Source: Serratia liquefaciens ATCC 27592 (lineage in GTDB: Bacteria > Pseudomonadota > Gammaproteobacteria > Enterobacterales > Enterobacteriaceae). From it: a stretch of DNA of 64,000 bases. A program made the position numbers and the translations under genes. Shown piece after piece: positions 1-7,891 of the stretch (its first letter is position 1; every line of letters begins with the position of its first letter). The notes beneath the pieces were generated by a model. The model was given only the letters and a program-made list of their open reading frames with translations. It ran no database searches and had not been told where the DNA came from. Where the stretch lies: positions 4,588,001 through 4,652,000 of the forward strand of contig NC_021741.1 of assembly GCF_000422085.1 (NCBI RefSeq). The letters are read 5' to 3'.

Positions 1-180
1 GTAATATGCTTTACCGTGGCACGCTGACTTACCACTCATGACCGGTGTCGCACCGACTAGAATCTACTAAAAAGCAACGCCGTTTCATCATTATCAGCAG
101 CCAGCATCGCCCGCGCGCTTTCGGCCCACACTCGATCAGCCGCTGAAATAAAATAAACAATGACGTTTTAGGAACACCGG

Positions 181-861
181 ATGGACATCATTAAAGAACT
201 GTTACATGCCTTATGGCAGCAGGATTTTGAGACGCTGGCGAACCCTTCGCTGGTCTGGACCCTCTACGTGCTGCTGTTTATGATCCTGTTTTTGGAAAAC
301 GGTCTGCTGCCGGCAGCCTTTCTGCCAGGGGATAGCCTGTTGATCCTGGTCGGCGTCCTGATCGCCAAAGGCACCATGAATTTCCCGCTCACCATCCTGA
401 TCCTGACCGTCGCCGCCAGCCTGGGGTGCTGGGTCAGCTACATACAGGGCAAGTGGCTCGGCAATACCCGAACGGTACAGGGCTGGCTGTCGCATCTGCC
501 GGCTCACTATCATCAACGGGCACACCAGTTGTTCCACCGCCACGGGCTTTCCGCCCTGCTGGTCGGTCGTTTCCTGGCGTTTGTCCGCACCCTGCTGCCG
601 ACCATTGCCGGCCTGTCTGGCCTGAGCAATGCCCGCTTCCAGTTCTTTAACTGGATGAGCGGCCTGCTGTGGGTCGTGATCCTCACCTCACTGGGCTTTG
701 CGCTGGGAAAAACTCCGGTATTTCGTAAGTATGAAGACCAGCTGATGTTCTGCCTGATGCTGTTGCCGCTGGTGCTGCTGGTCGTCGGGTTAGTCGGCTC
801 GCTGATCGTCTTGTGGCGCAAGAAACGCGCCGACAGCCAGGACCAGGGGAAAGGGGCGTGA
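181..861 (+). CDS. yqjA: DedA-family inner-membrane protein YqjA
   Basis: Polytopic inner-membrane protein of the DedA family, 226 residues. In E. coli YqjA supports growth at alkaline pH and with drugs and acts in proton-dependent transport. The four residues reported as essential there are all present at the same numbers: E39, D51 in the LPGDS motif, R130 in the GRF motif and R136. The ATG follows an AGGAA Shine-Dalgarno. The stop overlaps the mzrA start by one base (TGATG), so the two are probably coupled. Bases 1-180 upstream hold no gene that I can recognise. Confidence 0.95.
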   Translation: MDIIKELLHALWQQDFETLANPSLVWTLYVLLFMILFLENGLLPAAFLPGDSLLILVGVLIAKGTMNFPLTILILTVAASLGCWVSYIQGKWLGNTRTVQGWLSHLPAHYHQRAHQLFHRHGLSALLVGRFLAFVRTLLPTIAGLSGLSNARFQFFNWMSGLLWVVILTSLGFALGKTPVFRKYEDQLMFCLMLLPLVLLVVGLVGSLIVLWRKKRADSQDQGKGA

Positions 862-1232
862 TGATCAAGCGCCCGCGCTGGCAATATGTTTTGCTGATTG
901 CGCTCGCTTTGCTGGCACTCGCCACGCTGTTGGTGCCCTGCATGGTGCGCACCGAGAGCGAGCTACGCATTCGCGCAGGGCAGCAAGGTCTTTCGCTGCC
1001 TGACGGTTTTTATGTCTATCAACGGCTGGATCAACGCGGTATTCGCATCAAAAGCATTACTCCGGAAGGCGACGGTCTGGTGATCCGCCTGGACTCGCCG
1101 GAACAGCAGTTGCTGGCGCGCGAGGCCTTGCAAACTATTCTGCCGCCGGGGTACATCATTGCCCTGAGCGAATCCCCAGTACCTACCCATTGGGTACGTG
1201 AATTTGCACGCTCTCCCCTTAATCTGGGATAA
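861..1232 (+). CDS. mzrA: Modulator of EnvZ/OmpR, MzrA
   Basis: Small bitopic membrane protein of 123 residues (E. coli MzrA has 127). In E. coli it binds the sensor EnvZ and links the CpxAR and EnvZ/OmpR envelope responses. There is one membrane segment at about residues 8-28 and a periplasmic tail. I start it at the ATG that overlaps the yqjA stop, after a purine-rich GGGGAAAGGGG Shine-Dalgarno. An in-frame upstream ATG at 813 would put 16 extra hydrophilic residues before the membrane segment and lies inside yqjA, so it is unlikely. Confidence 0.9.
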   Translation: MIKRPRWQYVLLIALALLALATLLVPCMVRTESELRIRAGQQGLSLPDGFYVYQRLDQRGIRIKSITPEGDGLVIRLDSPEQQLLAREALQTILPPGYIIALSESPVPTHWVREFARSPLNLG

Positions 1233-1233
1233 T

Positions 1234-1260
1234 ACCCTTTCATATGAAAGGGTTTCCTTT
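1234..1260 (+). terminator. Probable terminator after mzrA
   Basis: A perfect palindrome, ACCCTTTCATATGAAAGGGT (1234-1253), is followed by a short T-rich stretch and sits just after the mzrA stop. A hairpin with a small loop is expected. The T-run is weak, so it may only attenuate. Confidence 0.5.
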
Positions 1261-1453
1261 CATAACACCGCCCTGTTCAATTAAGCATCAATCACCACCG
1301 AACTGTGGCGGATTCTTTGGGGTCTTCACGATTTATGGCTATGCTCAAAGTTAGCGTCAGTCAGCCACGTAAGACTCCTGTCGCACTGCCCCTGTTGGCA
1401 GTCAGGAACAGTGGATGCGTTCTAGCGCCTCCCATTAACAAGGAATTGATAGC

Positions 1454-1825
1454 ATGAAATTACGCCAATCGATGTTACTGGCTCTCCCATTCTTCGTCTT
1501 CCCGGCCCTGTCGTTTGCGGCTGAGGGCGGTTGTGCAGCCAAAGCACAAGAGATTCAAAAACAGATCGATTACGCCACCCAGCATGGCAACACTCACCGT
1601 GTTGCTGGGCTGAAAACGGCACTGAGCGAAGTGCAAACGCATTGCACCGAAGCCGGCCTGCAGGCCGATCGCCAGAAAAAAATCGATGAGAAACAAAGCA
1701 AGGTAGCCGAACGTCAGCAGGAGCTGAAAGAAGCTCAGCAGGCCGGCAATCTGGATAAAATTGCCAAGAAACAGAAAAAGCTGACTGAAGCTCAAGCCGA
1801 GCTTAAGCAAGCCCAAGCGGAATAA
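1454..1825 (+). CDS. yqjC: DUF1090 periplasmic protein YqjC
   Basis: Secreted protein of 123 residues, DUF1090/YqjC family, function unknown. It has a clear signal peptide (residues 1-22, ending SFAA). The mature part is highly charged and helical: from about residue 70 it is Lys/Glu/Gln-rich with heptad-like spacing, consistent with a coiled coil. Two cysteines (27 and 59) could form a disulfide. An AAGGA Shine-Dalgarno precedes the ATG. Its position between mzrA and yqjD matches E. coli. Confidence 0.88.
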   Translation: MKLRQSMLLALPFFVFPALSFAAEGGCAAKAQEIQKQIDYATQHGNTHRVAGLKTALSEVQTHCTEAGLQADRQKKIDEKQSKVAERQQELKEAQQAGNLDKIAKKQKKLTEAQAELKQAQAE

Positions 1826-1989
1826 TTTTTTTACACTAGCGGATTTATCGCTGAGAGCCGCACCATGCGGGATTTTTACCGTATTTGAAATGGATGCTTA
1901 GTGATATCAACTACTCATCGCCCCTTTGCTCCGGCGAAAAAATCCGCTATGTTAAAAGTCTGTCTCAGTTAACGTTAAGGAATTATCAC

Positions 1990-2295
1990 ATGGCACATGA
2001 TTCAAATGCAGAAAACTTACGCGCTGAACTTAAATCCTTAGCCGATACGCTGGAAGAAGTGTTGAACTCTTCCACCGATAAGCCAAAAGCCGAACTGGAA
2101 AAGCTGCGCTCCAAAGCTGAAGGCGCGCTGAAGGATACCCGTGCTCGCCTGAGCGATGCCGGGGACAAACTGGCTTCTCAAACCAAACAGATCGCCGGCC
2201 AGGCGGACGAATATGTTCGTGATAATCCGTGGACTGGTATCGGTATCGGCGCCGCTGTCGGTGTGGTTCTGGGCGTTCTGTTAGCTCGCCGCTAA
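1990..2295 (+). CDS. yqjD: ElaB/YqjD-family ribosome-associated membrane protein
   Basis: DUF883 family protein of 101 residues. In E. coli YqjD is a stationary-phase inner-membrane protein that binds 70S and 100S ribosomes through its N-terminal part. Here residues 1-80 are a charged amphipathic helical region. The C-terminal tail from about residue 82 is a Gly/Val-rich membrane anchor ending in ARR. I use the ATG at 1990 because TTAAGGA lies just upstream; the longer in-frame reading from 1885 adds a segment unlike the family. Confidence 0.9.
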   Translation: MAHDSNAENLRAELKSLADTLEEVLNSSTDKPKAELEKLRSKAEGALKDTRARLSDAGDKLASQTKQIAGQADEYVRDNPWTGIGIGAAVGVVLGVLLARR

Positions 2296-2297
2296 TT

Positions 2298-2702
2298 ATG
2301 GCTGAACAACAACCGCAAGTTCGTGCACAGGGCCCCGCCAAGGGGGTCCTGGATGTCGCCCAGCGCATCATTACTATTCTGGTCGGTATGGTGGAGACCC
2401 GTGTCCGTCTGGCAGTGGTCGAGTTGGAAGAGGAGAAAGCCAACCTCATTCAGTTGCTGATCATGGCCGGCATGACGCTGTTGTTCACCGCATTTGGCCT
2501 GATGAGCCTGTTGATCCTGATTTTCTGGGCCATCGATCCTATCTACCGCCTGATGGCGTTAGGGGCCACTACCGGGGTGCTGCTGTTCCTGGCCGTGTTC
2601 GGTGCCATTTGGACACTGGTCAAGGCTCGACGCTCCACGTTGTTGGGCGCCACGCGCAAACAGTTGGAGATCGACCGTTCCGAGCTGGAGGACGAAAAAT
2701 GA
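2298..2702 (+). CDS. yqjE: Phage-holin-superfamily membrane protein YqjE
   Basis: Inner-membrane protein of 134 residues, YqjE/holin-III-like family, function unknown. Two long hydrophobic segments lie at about residues 45-75 and 80-110, with charged ends. It begins two bases after the yqjD stop and its TGA overlaps the yqjK ATG (ATGA), so yqjD-yqjE-yqjK read as one translationally coupled unit. The ATG at 2298 gives the family N-terminus (MAEQQPQ). Confidence 0.9.
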   Translation: MAEQQPQVRAQGPAKGVLDVAQRIITILVGMVETRVRLAVVELEEEKANLIQLLIMAGMTLLFTAFGLMSLLILIFWAIDPIYRLMALGATTGVLLFLAVFGAIWTLVKARRSTLLGATRKQLEIDRSELEDEK

Positions 2703-2986
2703 ATCGTCGCCGCTATCTGGAATGGAGAAAAGAGAAGCTCATCCGCAAGATCCAGCAGCAAAGGCTGGATCTTGCGGAAAACAAAACCCTGTGGTTGGAA
2801 AAGACCGAGCGTATCGATCGCGGCTGGCAAACGGTTTTCGGCTTGCGTAAATACCTGGTGGTCGGCTCCAGCGTGATGGCCATCTACGGTATACGCCATC
2901 CGAGCAAGCTGATTCGCTGGTCTCGTCGCGCTTTTGGTGTCTTTGGCACTATCCGTTTGATCCAGAAAACCTTTTCCAACAAATAA
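2699..2986 (+). CDS. yqjK: YqjK-like family protein
   Basis: Basic protein of 95 residues, YqjK family, function unknown. The N-terminal half is rich in Arg, Lys and Glu; a moderately hydrophobic stretch near residues 55-75 may contact the membrane. The start is fixed by the ATGA overlap with yqjE. Last gene of the yqjDEK unit before a 294-base gap. Confidence 0.85.
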   Translation: MNRRRYLEWRKEKLIRKIQQQRLDLAENKTLWLEKTERIDRGWQTVFGLRKYLVVGSSVMAIYGIRHPSKLIRWSRRAFGVFGTIRLIQKTFSNK

Positions 2987-3087
2987 CCTTTCGCAGTTCC
3001 TTCAATTCTTCCGTTGTTAAGCCCGCCTTTTCGCAGAAAATTCCCGTTTCTGTCGGTGAAGGCTGGGCAACATTCTGATTCCCCTCT

Positions 3088-3152
3088 CTTTGTTAGCAGG
3101 CTAAAGATTCAGTTTTTTTGAAAAAATACGACAGTTTTACTTGCTAACAAAG
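3088..3152. repeat. 11-bp inverted repeat upstream of yqjF
   Basis: CTTTGTTAGCA (3088-3098) and its perfect complement TGCTAACAAAG (3142-3152) flank 43 mostly AT-rich bases, about 130 bp upstream of yqjF. The left arm overlaps a second small palindrome, TTAGC-AG-GCTAA. In E. coli yqjF is activated by the LysR regulator YhaJ, whose gene lies 1.5 kb downstream here. The arms could be regulator half-sites or an RNA stem; the sequence does not decide. Confidence 0.45.
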
Positions 3153-3280
3153 CGTACGCTTCCCGATTAACATTCACTCCATCGACACGAGACGGGCCGC
3201 ACGGGGCTAAATACCCGGCATACCGCCCACCGACATGAAAACGCCAAGACTGGCAAACAAAAATCACTTTGGAGTAAATG

Positions 3281-3676
3281 ATGAAAAAATTAGAAGATAC
3301 AGGTTTGCTGGTTGCGCGTATTTTGATGACAATCCTGTTTATCGTGGCAGGCTACGGCAAAATGGGCGATGCCTATGCCGGAACCCAACAGTACATGCAA
3401 TCAATGGGCGTGCCTGGCTTCTTGTTGCCGCTGACCATCCTGCTGGAATTTGGCGGCGGTCTGGCAATCATGTTCGGTTTCCTGACTCGTACCGTAGCGC
3501 TGTTCACCGCCGGTTTTACTGTGCTGACCGCGTTATTGTTCCATACTAACTTTGCGGAAGGCGTAAACCAGCTGATGTTCATGAAGAACCTGGCCATCGC
3601 CGGCGGCTTCCTGGTACTGGCTGTTGCCGGCCCGGGCGGTTTCAGTATCGACCGTTTGCTGAACAAGAAGTGGTAA
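3281..3676 (+). CDS. yqjF: DoxX-family membrane protein YqjF
   Basis: DoxX-family inner-membrane protein of 131 residues with about four membrane segments (E. coli YqjF has 130). In E. coli the yqjF promoter responds to breakdown products of nitroaromatics through YhaJ; the protein's activity is unclear, though the family is linked to quinone and thiol redox. Of two adjacent ATGs I chose the second: GGAG at 3271-3274 lies six bases from it but only three from the first, and the family starts MKKLED. A terminator separates it from yqjG. Confidence 0.9.
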   Translation: MKKLEDTGLLVARILMTILFIVAGYGKMGDAYAGTQQYMQSMGVPGFLLPLTILLEFGGGLAIMFGFLTRTVALFTAGFTVLTALLFHTNFAEGVNQLMFMKNLAIAGGFLVLAVAGPGGFSIDRLLNKKW

Positions 3677-3694
3677 GTTTTTAATAGCGACACG

Positions 3695-3725
3695 GGGCCC
3701 GGTAAGCGGGCCCTTCTGCTTTTTC
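3695..3725 (+). terminator. Rho-independent terminator after yqjF
   Basis: Stem GGGCCCG/CGGGCCC (3695-3701 with 3707-3713), loop GTAAG, then TTCTGCTTTTT. Strong intrinsic terminator between yqjF and yqjG, perhaps partly read through. Confidence 0.85.
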
Positions 3726-3748
3726 ACTCGGACACGAAGGAGATTCCC

Positions 3749-4735
3749 ATGGGACAACTCGTCGATGGCGTTTGGCAAGACATCTGGTATGACACCTCAT
3801 CTACCGGAGGCCGTTTCAAACGCTCAACCTCTCAGTTCCGCAACTGGGTGACCGCCGACGGCCAGCCGGGCGAACACGGCGTCGGAGGTTTTAAAGCGGA
3901 GAAAGATCGTTATCACCTGTACGTTTCACTTGCCTGCCCTTGGGCGCACCGCACTCTGCTGATGCGTAAATTGAAAGGGCTGGAGCAGATCATTCCTGTT
4001 TCGGTGGTACATCCGCTGATGCTGGAAAACGGCTGGACCTTCGGCACCGATTTCCCTGAAGCGACCGGCGATGATCTCTATCACTCAGATTTCCTCTACC
4101 AGCTTTACCTGCGCGCCGACCCGCACTACACCGGTCGTGTGACTGTTCCGGTGCTGTGGGACAAGCAGCAGCAAACCATCGTCAGCAATGAATCCGCCGA
4201 TATCATTCGCATGTTCAACAGCGCATTCGATGGCGTTGGCGCACGCGCCGGCGATTATTATCCTGCAGAGCTACGCGGGAAAATTGATGAGCTGAACGGC
4301 TGGATTTACGACCTGGTGAACAACGGAGTGTATAAGGCCGGTTTTGCCACCAGCCAGGAGGCCTATGACGAAGCGGTACACGGGGTATTCGACGCCCTGG
4401 CACGGCTGGAGCAAATTCTGGGACAACAGCGTTATCTGACGGGCGATCGCCTGACTGAGGCTGACCTGCGCCTGTGGACCACGTTGATACGCTTCGATCC
4501 GGTGTATGTTACCCACTTTAAGTGCGACAAACACCGCATCAGCGATTACCTCAACCTGTACGGCTTCCTGCGTGATATCTACCAGATGCCAGGCATTGCC
4601 GAAACGGTCAGTTTGCCGCACATCCGCAATCACTATTATCGCAGCCACGCCACCATCAATCCGCACGGCATCATTTCGATTGGGCCGGCGCAGGATCTCG
4701 ACGAACCACACGGTCGCGACACGCGTTTCGGTTAA
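3749..4735 (+). CDS. yqjG: Glutathionyl-hydroquinone reductase YqjG
   Basis: Xi-class glutathione transferase that reduces glutathionyl-hydroquinones, cytoplasmic, 328 residues as in E. coli. The catalytic cysteine is C63 in the CPWAHR motif, the family signature. The thioredoxin-like N-terminal half is followed by the all-helical C-terminal half. The strong Shine-Dalgarno GAAGGAG fixes the ATG. Its pairing with yqjF suggests a role in quinone or aromatic stress. Confidence 0.95.
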   Translation: MGQLVDGVWQDIWYDTSSTGGRFKRSTSQFRNWVTADGQPGEHGVGGFKAEKDRYHLYVSLACPWAHRTLLMRKLKGLEQIIPVSVVHPLMLENGWTFGTDFPEATGDDLYHSDFLYQLYLRADPHYTGRVTVPVLWDKQQQTIVSNESADIIRMFNSAFDGVGARAGDYYPAELRGKIDELNGWIYDLVNNGVYKAGFATSQEAYDEAVHGVFDALARLEQILGQQRYLTGDRLTEADLRLWTTLIRFDPVYVTHFKCDKHRISDYLNLYGFLRDIYQMPGIAETVSLPHIRNHYYRSHATINPHGIISIGPAQDLDEPHGRDTRFG

Positions 4736-4741
4736 CGGCAA

Positions 4742-4770
4742 GCTCCCCTTTGCCTGCGGCAAGGGGGAGC
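4742..4770. terminator. Bidirectional terminator between yqjG and yhaJ
   Basis: Long GC stem GCTCCCCTTTGCC / GGCAAGGGGGAGC (4742-4754 with 4758-4770), loop TGC, one wobble pair. It fills the gap between the convergent genes yqjG and yhaJ. There is no long T-run on either side. Confidence 0.6.
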
Positions 4771-4772
4771 GC

Positions 4773-5678
4773 TTACTGACGCTCCAACTGGGTGAACAGC
4801 CTTGGGATCTCGCGCAGGAACCAGGCTTTCGCCTCACCCATGCTGTCGCGCCGCCAGGCCATGATAATGTCAACTTCACGGCTGTATTCCGGCCCCACCA
4901 CCCGCAAGCGCCCTTCTTCGATATCTTTCTCGACCATCGGGTAAGGCATGGTCGCCACGCCCAGACCGGCCAACAGAGCCAGACGTTTATCTTCAATGGT
5001 GCTCACCGTCAGGCGCTGCTGCTTATCCAGCAATTGTACGGTCAATACCGGACGCTCCCTGGCGGTATCGGCTACCGCAATACCACGGTATTTCACCCGC
5101 GTGGCCTCAGCCAACGGCTCTGGCTCCAGATGGATCGGATGGTCCGGCGCGGCCACATACATGCTCGTCACTTTGTACAGTTTGCGCGTGTTGATTTCTG
5201 ACGAGGCGCGAAAATGCATGTCCGGGGCGATAACGATATCGGCGCGCCCCTGCTCCAGCCGCTCCCAGGCTCCAGCCAGCACCTCAGTGAAGATAGACAC
5301 CTGGGTATTGGCTTTGAGCGCCAGCTTATCAACCAGCGGAAACAGCTTGCTTGGCGGCGACAAGGCCTCGCTGACGATAGTCAGATGGGTTTCCCAGCCG
5401 CGCGCCAGGGCCTCGGCGTCGGTGGTCAACTTATCCGCCGCCTCCAGCAGCACCCGTCCACGATCCAGCAGCATGCGGCCGACGTTGGTGAATTTGGTGC
5501 GGTGGCCGGAGCGGTCGAACAGCACCACGTCCAATTCTTCTTCCAATTTTTGCATGGTGTAGCTGAGCGCCGAAGGCACACGCCCCAACTCATCGGCTGC
5601 CGCAGCAAAGCTGCCACGTCGGTCGATCGCATCCATAACCCTTAACGCTTCAAGCGTTAACGCCCGATCTCTGGCCAT
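4773..5678 (-). CDS. yhaJ: LysR-family regulator YhaJ
   Basis: LysR-type transcription regulator of 301 residues (E. coli YhaJ 298). The N-terminal winged helix-turn-helix spans about residues 1-65, with LSYTMQKLEEELDVVLFDR typical of the second and wing helices. The effector-binding domain follows from about residue 90. In E. coli YhaJ activates yqjF in response to aromatic breakdown products and affects virulence genes in pathogens. It is divergent from yhaK; the 107-base gap between them should hold its own operator. Confidence 0.92.
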   Translation of the reverse strand: MARDRALTLEALRVMDAIDRRGSFAAAADELGRVPSALSYTMQKLEEELDVVLFDRSGHRTKFTNVGRMLLDRGRVLLEAADKLTTDAEALARGWETHLTIVSEALSPPSKLFPLVDKLALKANTQVSIFTEVLAGAWERLEQGRADIVIAPDMHFRASSEINTRKLYKVTSMYVAAPDHPIHLEPEPLAEATRVKYRGIAVADTARERPVLTVQLLDKQQRLTVSTIEDKRLALLAGLGVATMPYPMVEKDIEEGRLRVVGPEYSREVDIIMAWRRDSMGEAKAWFLREIPRLFTQLERQ

Positions 5679-5785
5679 CGAATCTCTCTGTCAGGAAATT
5701 TGAATATGCCGACCAGATTAACTGGCTAACAATCCGGCGTCCAGATGCTTACCATCTAGATAATGAATTTAGAGAGCCAATTGCC

Positions 5786-6487
5786 ATGATTACATGCAGA
5801 ACAGCAAAACAATGCGGGCAAGCTGACTTTGGTTGGCTGCAGGCTCGCTACACCTTTTCTTTTGGACATTACTTCGATCCCAAGCTGATGGGTTACGCCT
5901 CGCTGCGGGTGCTCAATCAGGAAGTCCTGGCGCCGGGCGCAGCCTTGCAGCCGCGTACTTATCCGAGCGTGGACATTCTGAATTTGATCCTGCAGGGCCA
6001 GGCCGAATATCGCGACAGCGACGGTAACTCGATGAGCGCCAAGGCCGGTGAGGCTTTGCTGCTGGCCACCCAGCCAGGGATGAGTTACAGCGAACAAAAC
6101 GCCAGCAGCGATACGCCGCTAACCCGTCTGCAACTGTGGTTGGATGCCTGTCCAGACACCAATAACGAACGAGTGCAGCGCCTGACGCTGCCAGCGAAGG
6201 GTGTGACGCTACTGGCATCGCCGGACGGCGCTCAGGGTAGCCTGCAACTGCGACAACAGGTGTGGATCCATCACCTGGATTTACAGGAAGGCGAGCAGCA
6301 GACGTTGGCATTGAATGGGCCCCGTGCTTACTTGCAGTCGATCCACGGTACCATTGAAGCCCAAGGCAACCATCAGGACAGCCAGAACCTGACGTGCGGT
6401 GACGGCGCATTTATCCATGATGAAAACCGCCTGACGATACGCGCCGCCACGCCGCTGCGTGCGCTGCTGATCGACTTGCCGGTGTGA
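5786..6487 (+). CDS. yhaK: Pirin-like bicupin YhaK
   Basis: Pirin-family double cupin of 233 residues, the E. coli YhaK length. YhaK in E. coli is cytoplasmic, sensitive to reactive oxygen, and lacks the quercetinase-type metal site of pirins. Here too the expected HPHRG-type metal motif of the N-terminal cupin is replaced (QPRTYPSVDIL at about residues 54-64). It may be a redox sensor rather than a dioxygenase; that is inference. It is divergent from yhaJ, a likely regulator. Confidence 0.9.
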   Translation: MITCRTAKQCGQADFGWLQARYTFSFGHYFDPKLMGYASLRVLNQEVLAPGAALQPRTYPSVDILNLILQGQAEYRDSDGNSMSAKAGEALLLATQPGMSYSEQNASSDTPLTRLQLWLDACPDTNNERVQRLTLPAKGVTLLASPDGAQGSLQLRQQVWIHHLDLQEGEQQTLALNGPRAYLQSIHGTIEAQGNHQDSQNLTCGDGAFIHDENRLTIRAATPLRALLIDLPV

Positions 6488-6505
6488 GTCACATCCTGAA
6501 AGGAA

Positions 6506-6541
6506 AAAACCCCGCGTAACTTGCGTCACGCGGGGTTTTCT
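6506..6541. terminator. Bidirectional terminator between yhaK and rnpB
   Basis: Stem AAAACCCCGCGT / ACGCGGGGTTTT (6506-6517 with 6528-6539). A-run and T-run flank it symmetrically, so it serves both yhaK (plus) and rnpB (minus). Confidence 0.88.
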
Positions 6542-6545
6542 TTAT

Positions 6546-6924
<379 letters not shown>

Positions 6925-6931
6925 GGCGCGG

Positions 6932-6960
6932 ATAGTAGCGTTGCGCTCACGGCAGGTCAA
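6932..6960 (-). promoter_or_regulatory. rnpB promoter
   Basis: On the minus strand: -35 TTGACC (6955-6960), 17-base spacer, -10 TACTAT (6932-6937), then a GC-rich discriminator (CCGCGCC) leading to the RNA 5' end near 6924. The GC-rich discriminator is typical of stable-RNA promoters under stringent control. It sits immediately beyond the rsmI stop codon. Confidence 0.85.
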
Positions 6961-6965
6961 CCGCT

Positions 6966-7829
6966 TTACTGTTCTTGTTGCTCCAATGCGTGTTTATACA
7001 ACGCATTTTTCTTCACGCCGTGGATCTCCGCCGCCAGCGCCGCCGCCTTTTTCAACGGCAATTCTTTTTGCAACAGCGCCAGCGTCCGCAACGCCTCCAG
7101 CGGCAGTGCATCTTCCTGTACTTTGTGGCCTTCAACGATCAACACCATCTCACCGCGACGACGCACTTCATCTTCCTGCACCCAGGCCAGCAATTCGCCG
7201 ACCGGCGCACCGGTAATGGATTCCCAGGTCTTGGTCAGTTCGCGCGCCAGCACCACGTAACGGTGCGGCCCCCACACGGTCACCATGTCCTGCAAACTTT
7301 CCAGCAGACGGTGGGTTGATTCGTAGAAAATCAGCGTGCGCGGTTCCTCTGCCAGCGCCATCAGCGTATCCTTACGCCCCTTGGTTTTCGCCGGAAGGAA
7401 CCCTTCGTAACAGAAGCGGTCTGAAGCCAGACCGGCAGCACACAGCGCGGTGGTTGCCGCACAGGCGCCCGGCAAGGGTACCACGCGGATACCGGCTTCA
7501 CGGCAGCGGCGTACCAGGTGATAGCCAGGATCGTTAATCAAAGGCGTACCTGCGTCGGAAACCAGCGCAATGCTCTGGCCTTCCTGCAATTTAGCCAGCA
7601 GTTGATCGGCCTTTTGCTGTTCGTTATGGTCGTGCAGCGCAAACAACCGCGCGCTAATCGCAAAGTGTTGCAACAGCAACCCGGTGTGGCGCGTGTCCTC
7701 CGCCGCAATCAGATCAACGCTTTTCAGTACCTCTAACGCACGGTGGGTAATGTCCCCTAAATTGCCGATTGGGGTGGGCACCACATACAGCGTTGATGCA
7801 GAAATGACTGATTGTTGGTGTTGATTCAT
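6966..7829 (-). CDS. rsmI: 16S rRNA (cytidine1402-2'-O)-methyltransferase RsmI
   Basis: Methylates the 2'-O of C1402 in the decoding centre of 16S rRNA using S-adenosylmethionine. 287 residues (E. coli 286). The tetrapyrrole-methylase fold is recognisable from [17 protein letters not shown] near the N-terminus, [12 protein letters not shown] and the [12 protein letters not shown] loop. It is divergent from lpoA, the usual enterobacterial arrangement, and its stop borders the rnpB promoter. Confidence 0.95.
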   Translation of the reverse strand: MNQHQQSVISASTLYVVPTPIGNLGDITHRALEVLKSVDLIAAEDTRHTGLLLQHFAISARLFALHDHNEQQKADQLLAKLQEGQSIALVSDAGTPLINDPGYHLVRRCREAGIRVVPLPGACAATTALCAAGLASDRFCYEGFLPAKTKGRKDTLMALAEEPRTLIFYESTHRLLESLQDMVTVWGPHRYVVLARELTKTWESITGAPVGELLAWVQEDEVRRRGEMVLIVEGHKVQEDALPLEALRTLALLQKELPLKKAAALAAEIHGVKKNALYKHALEQQEQ

Positions 7830-7891
7830 TGTTTCATCCGGATTGCCGATTTAATATTAAGCATCTTGAAAAAAACATCACTGGATACAGT

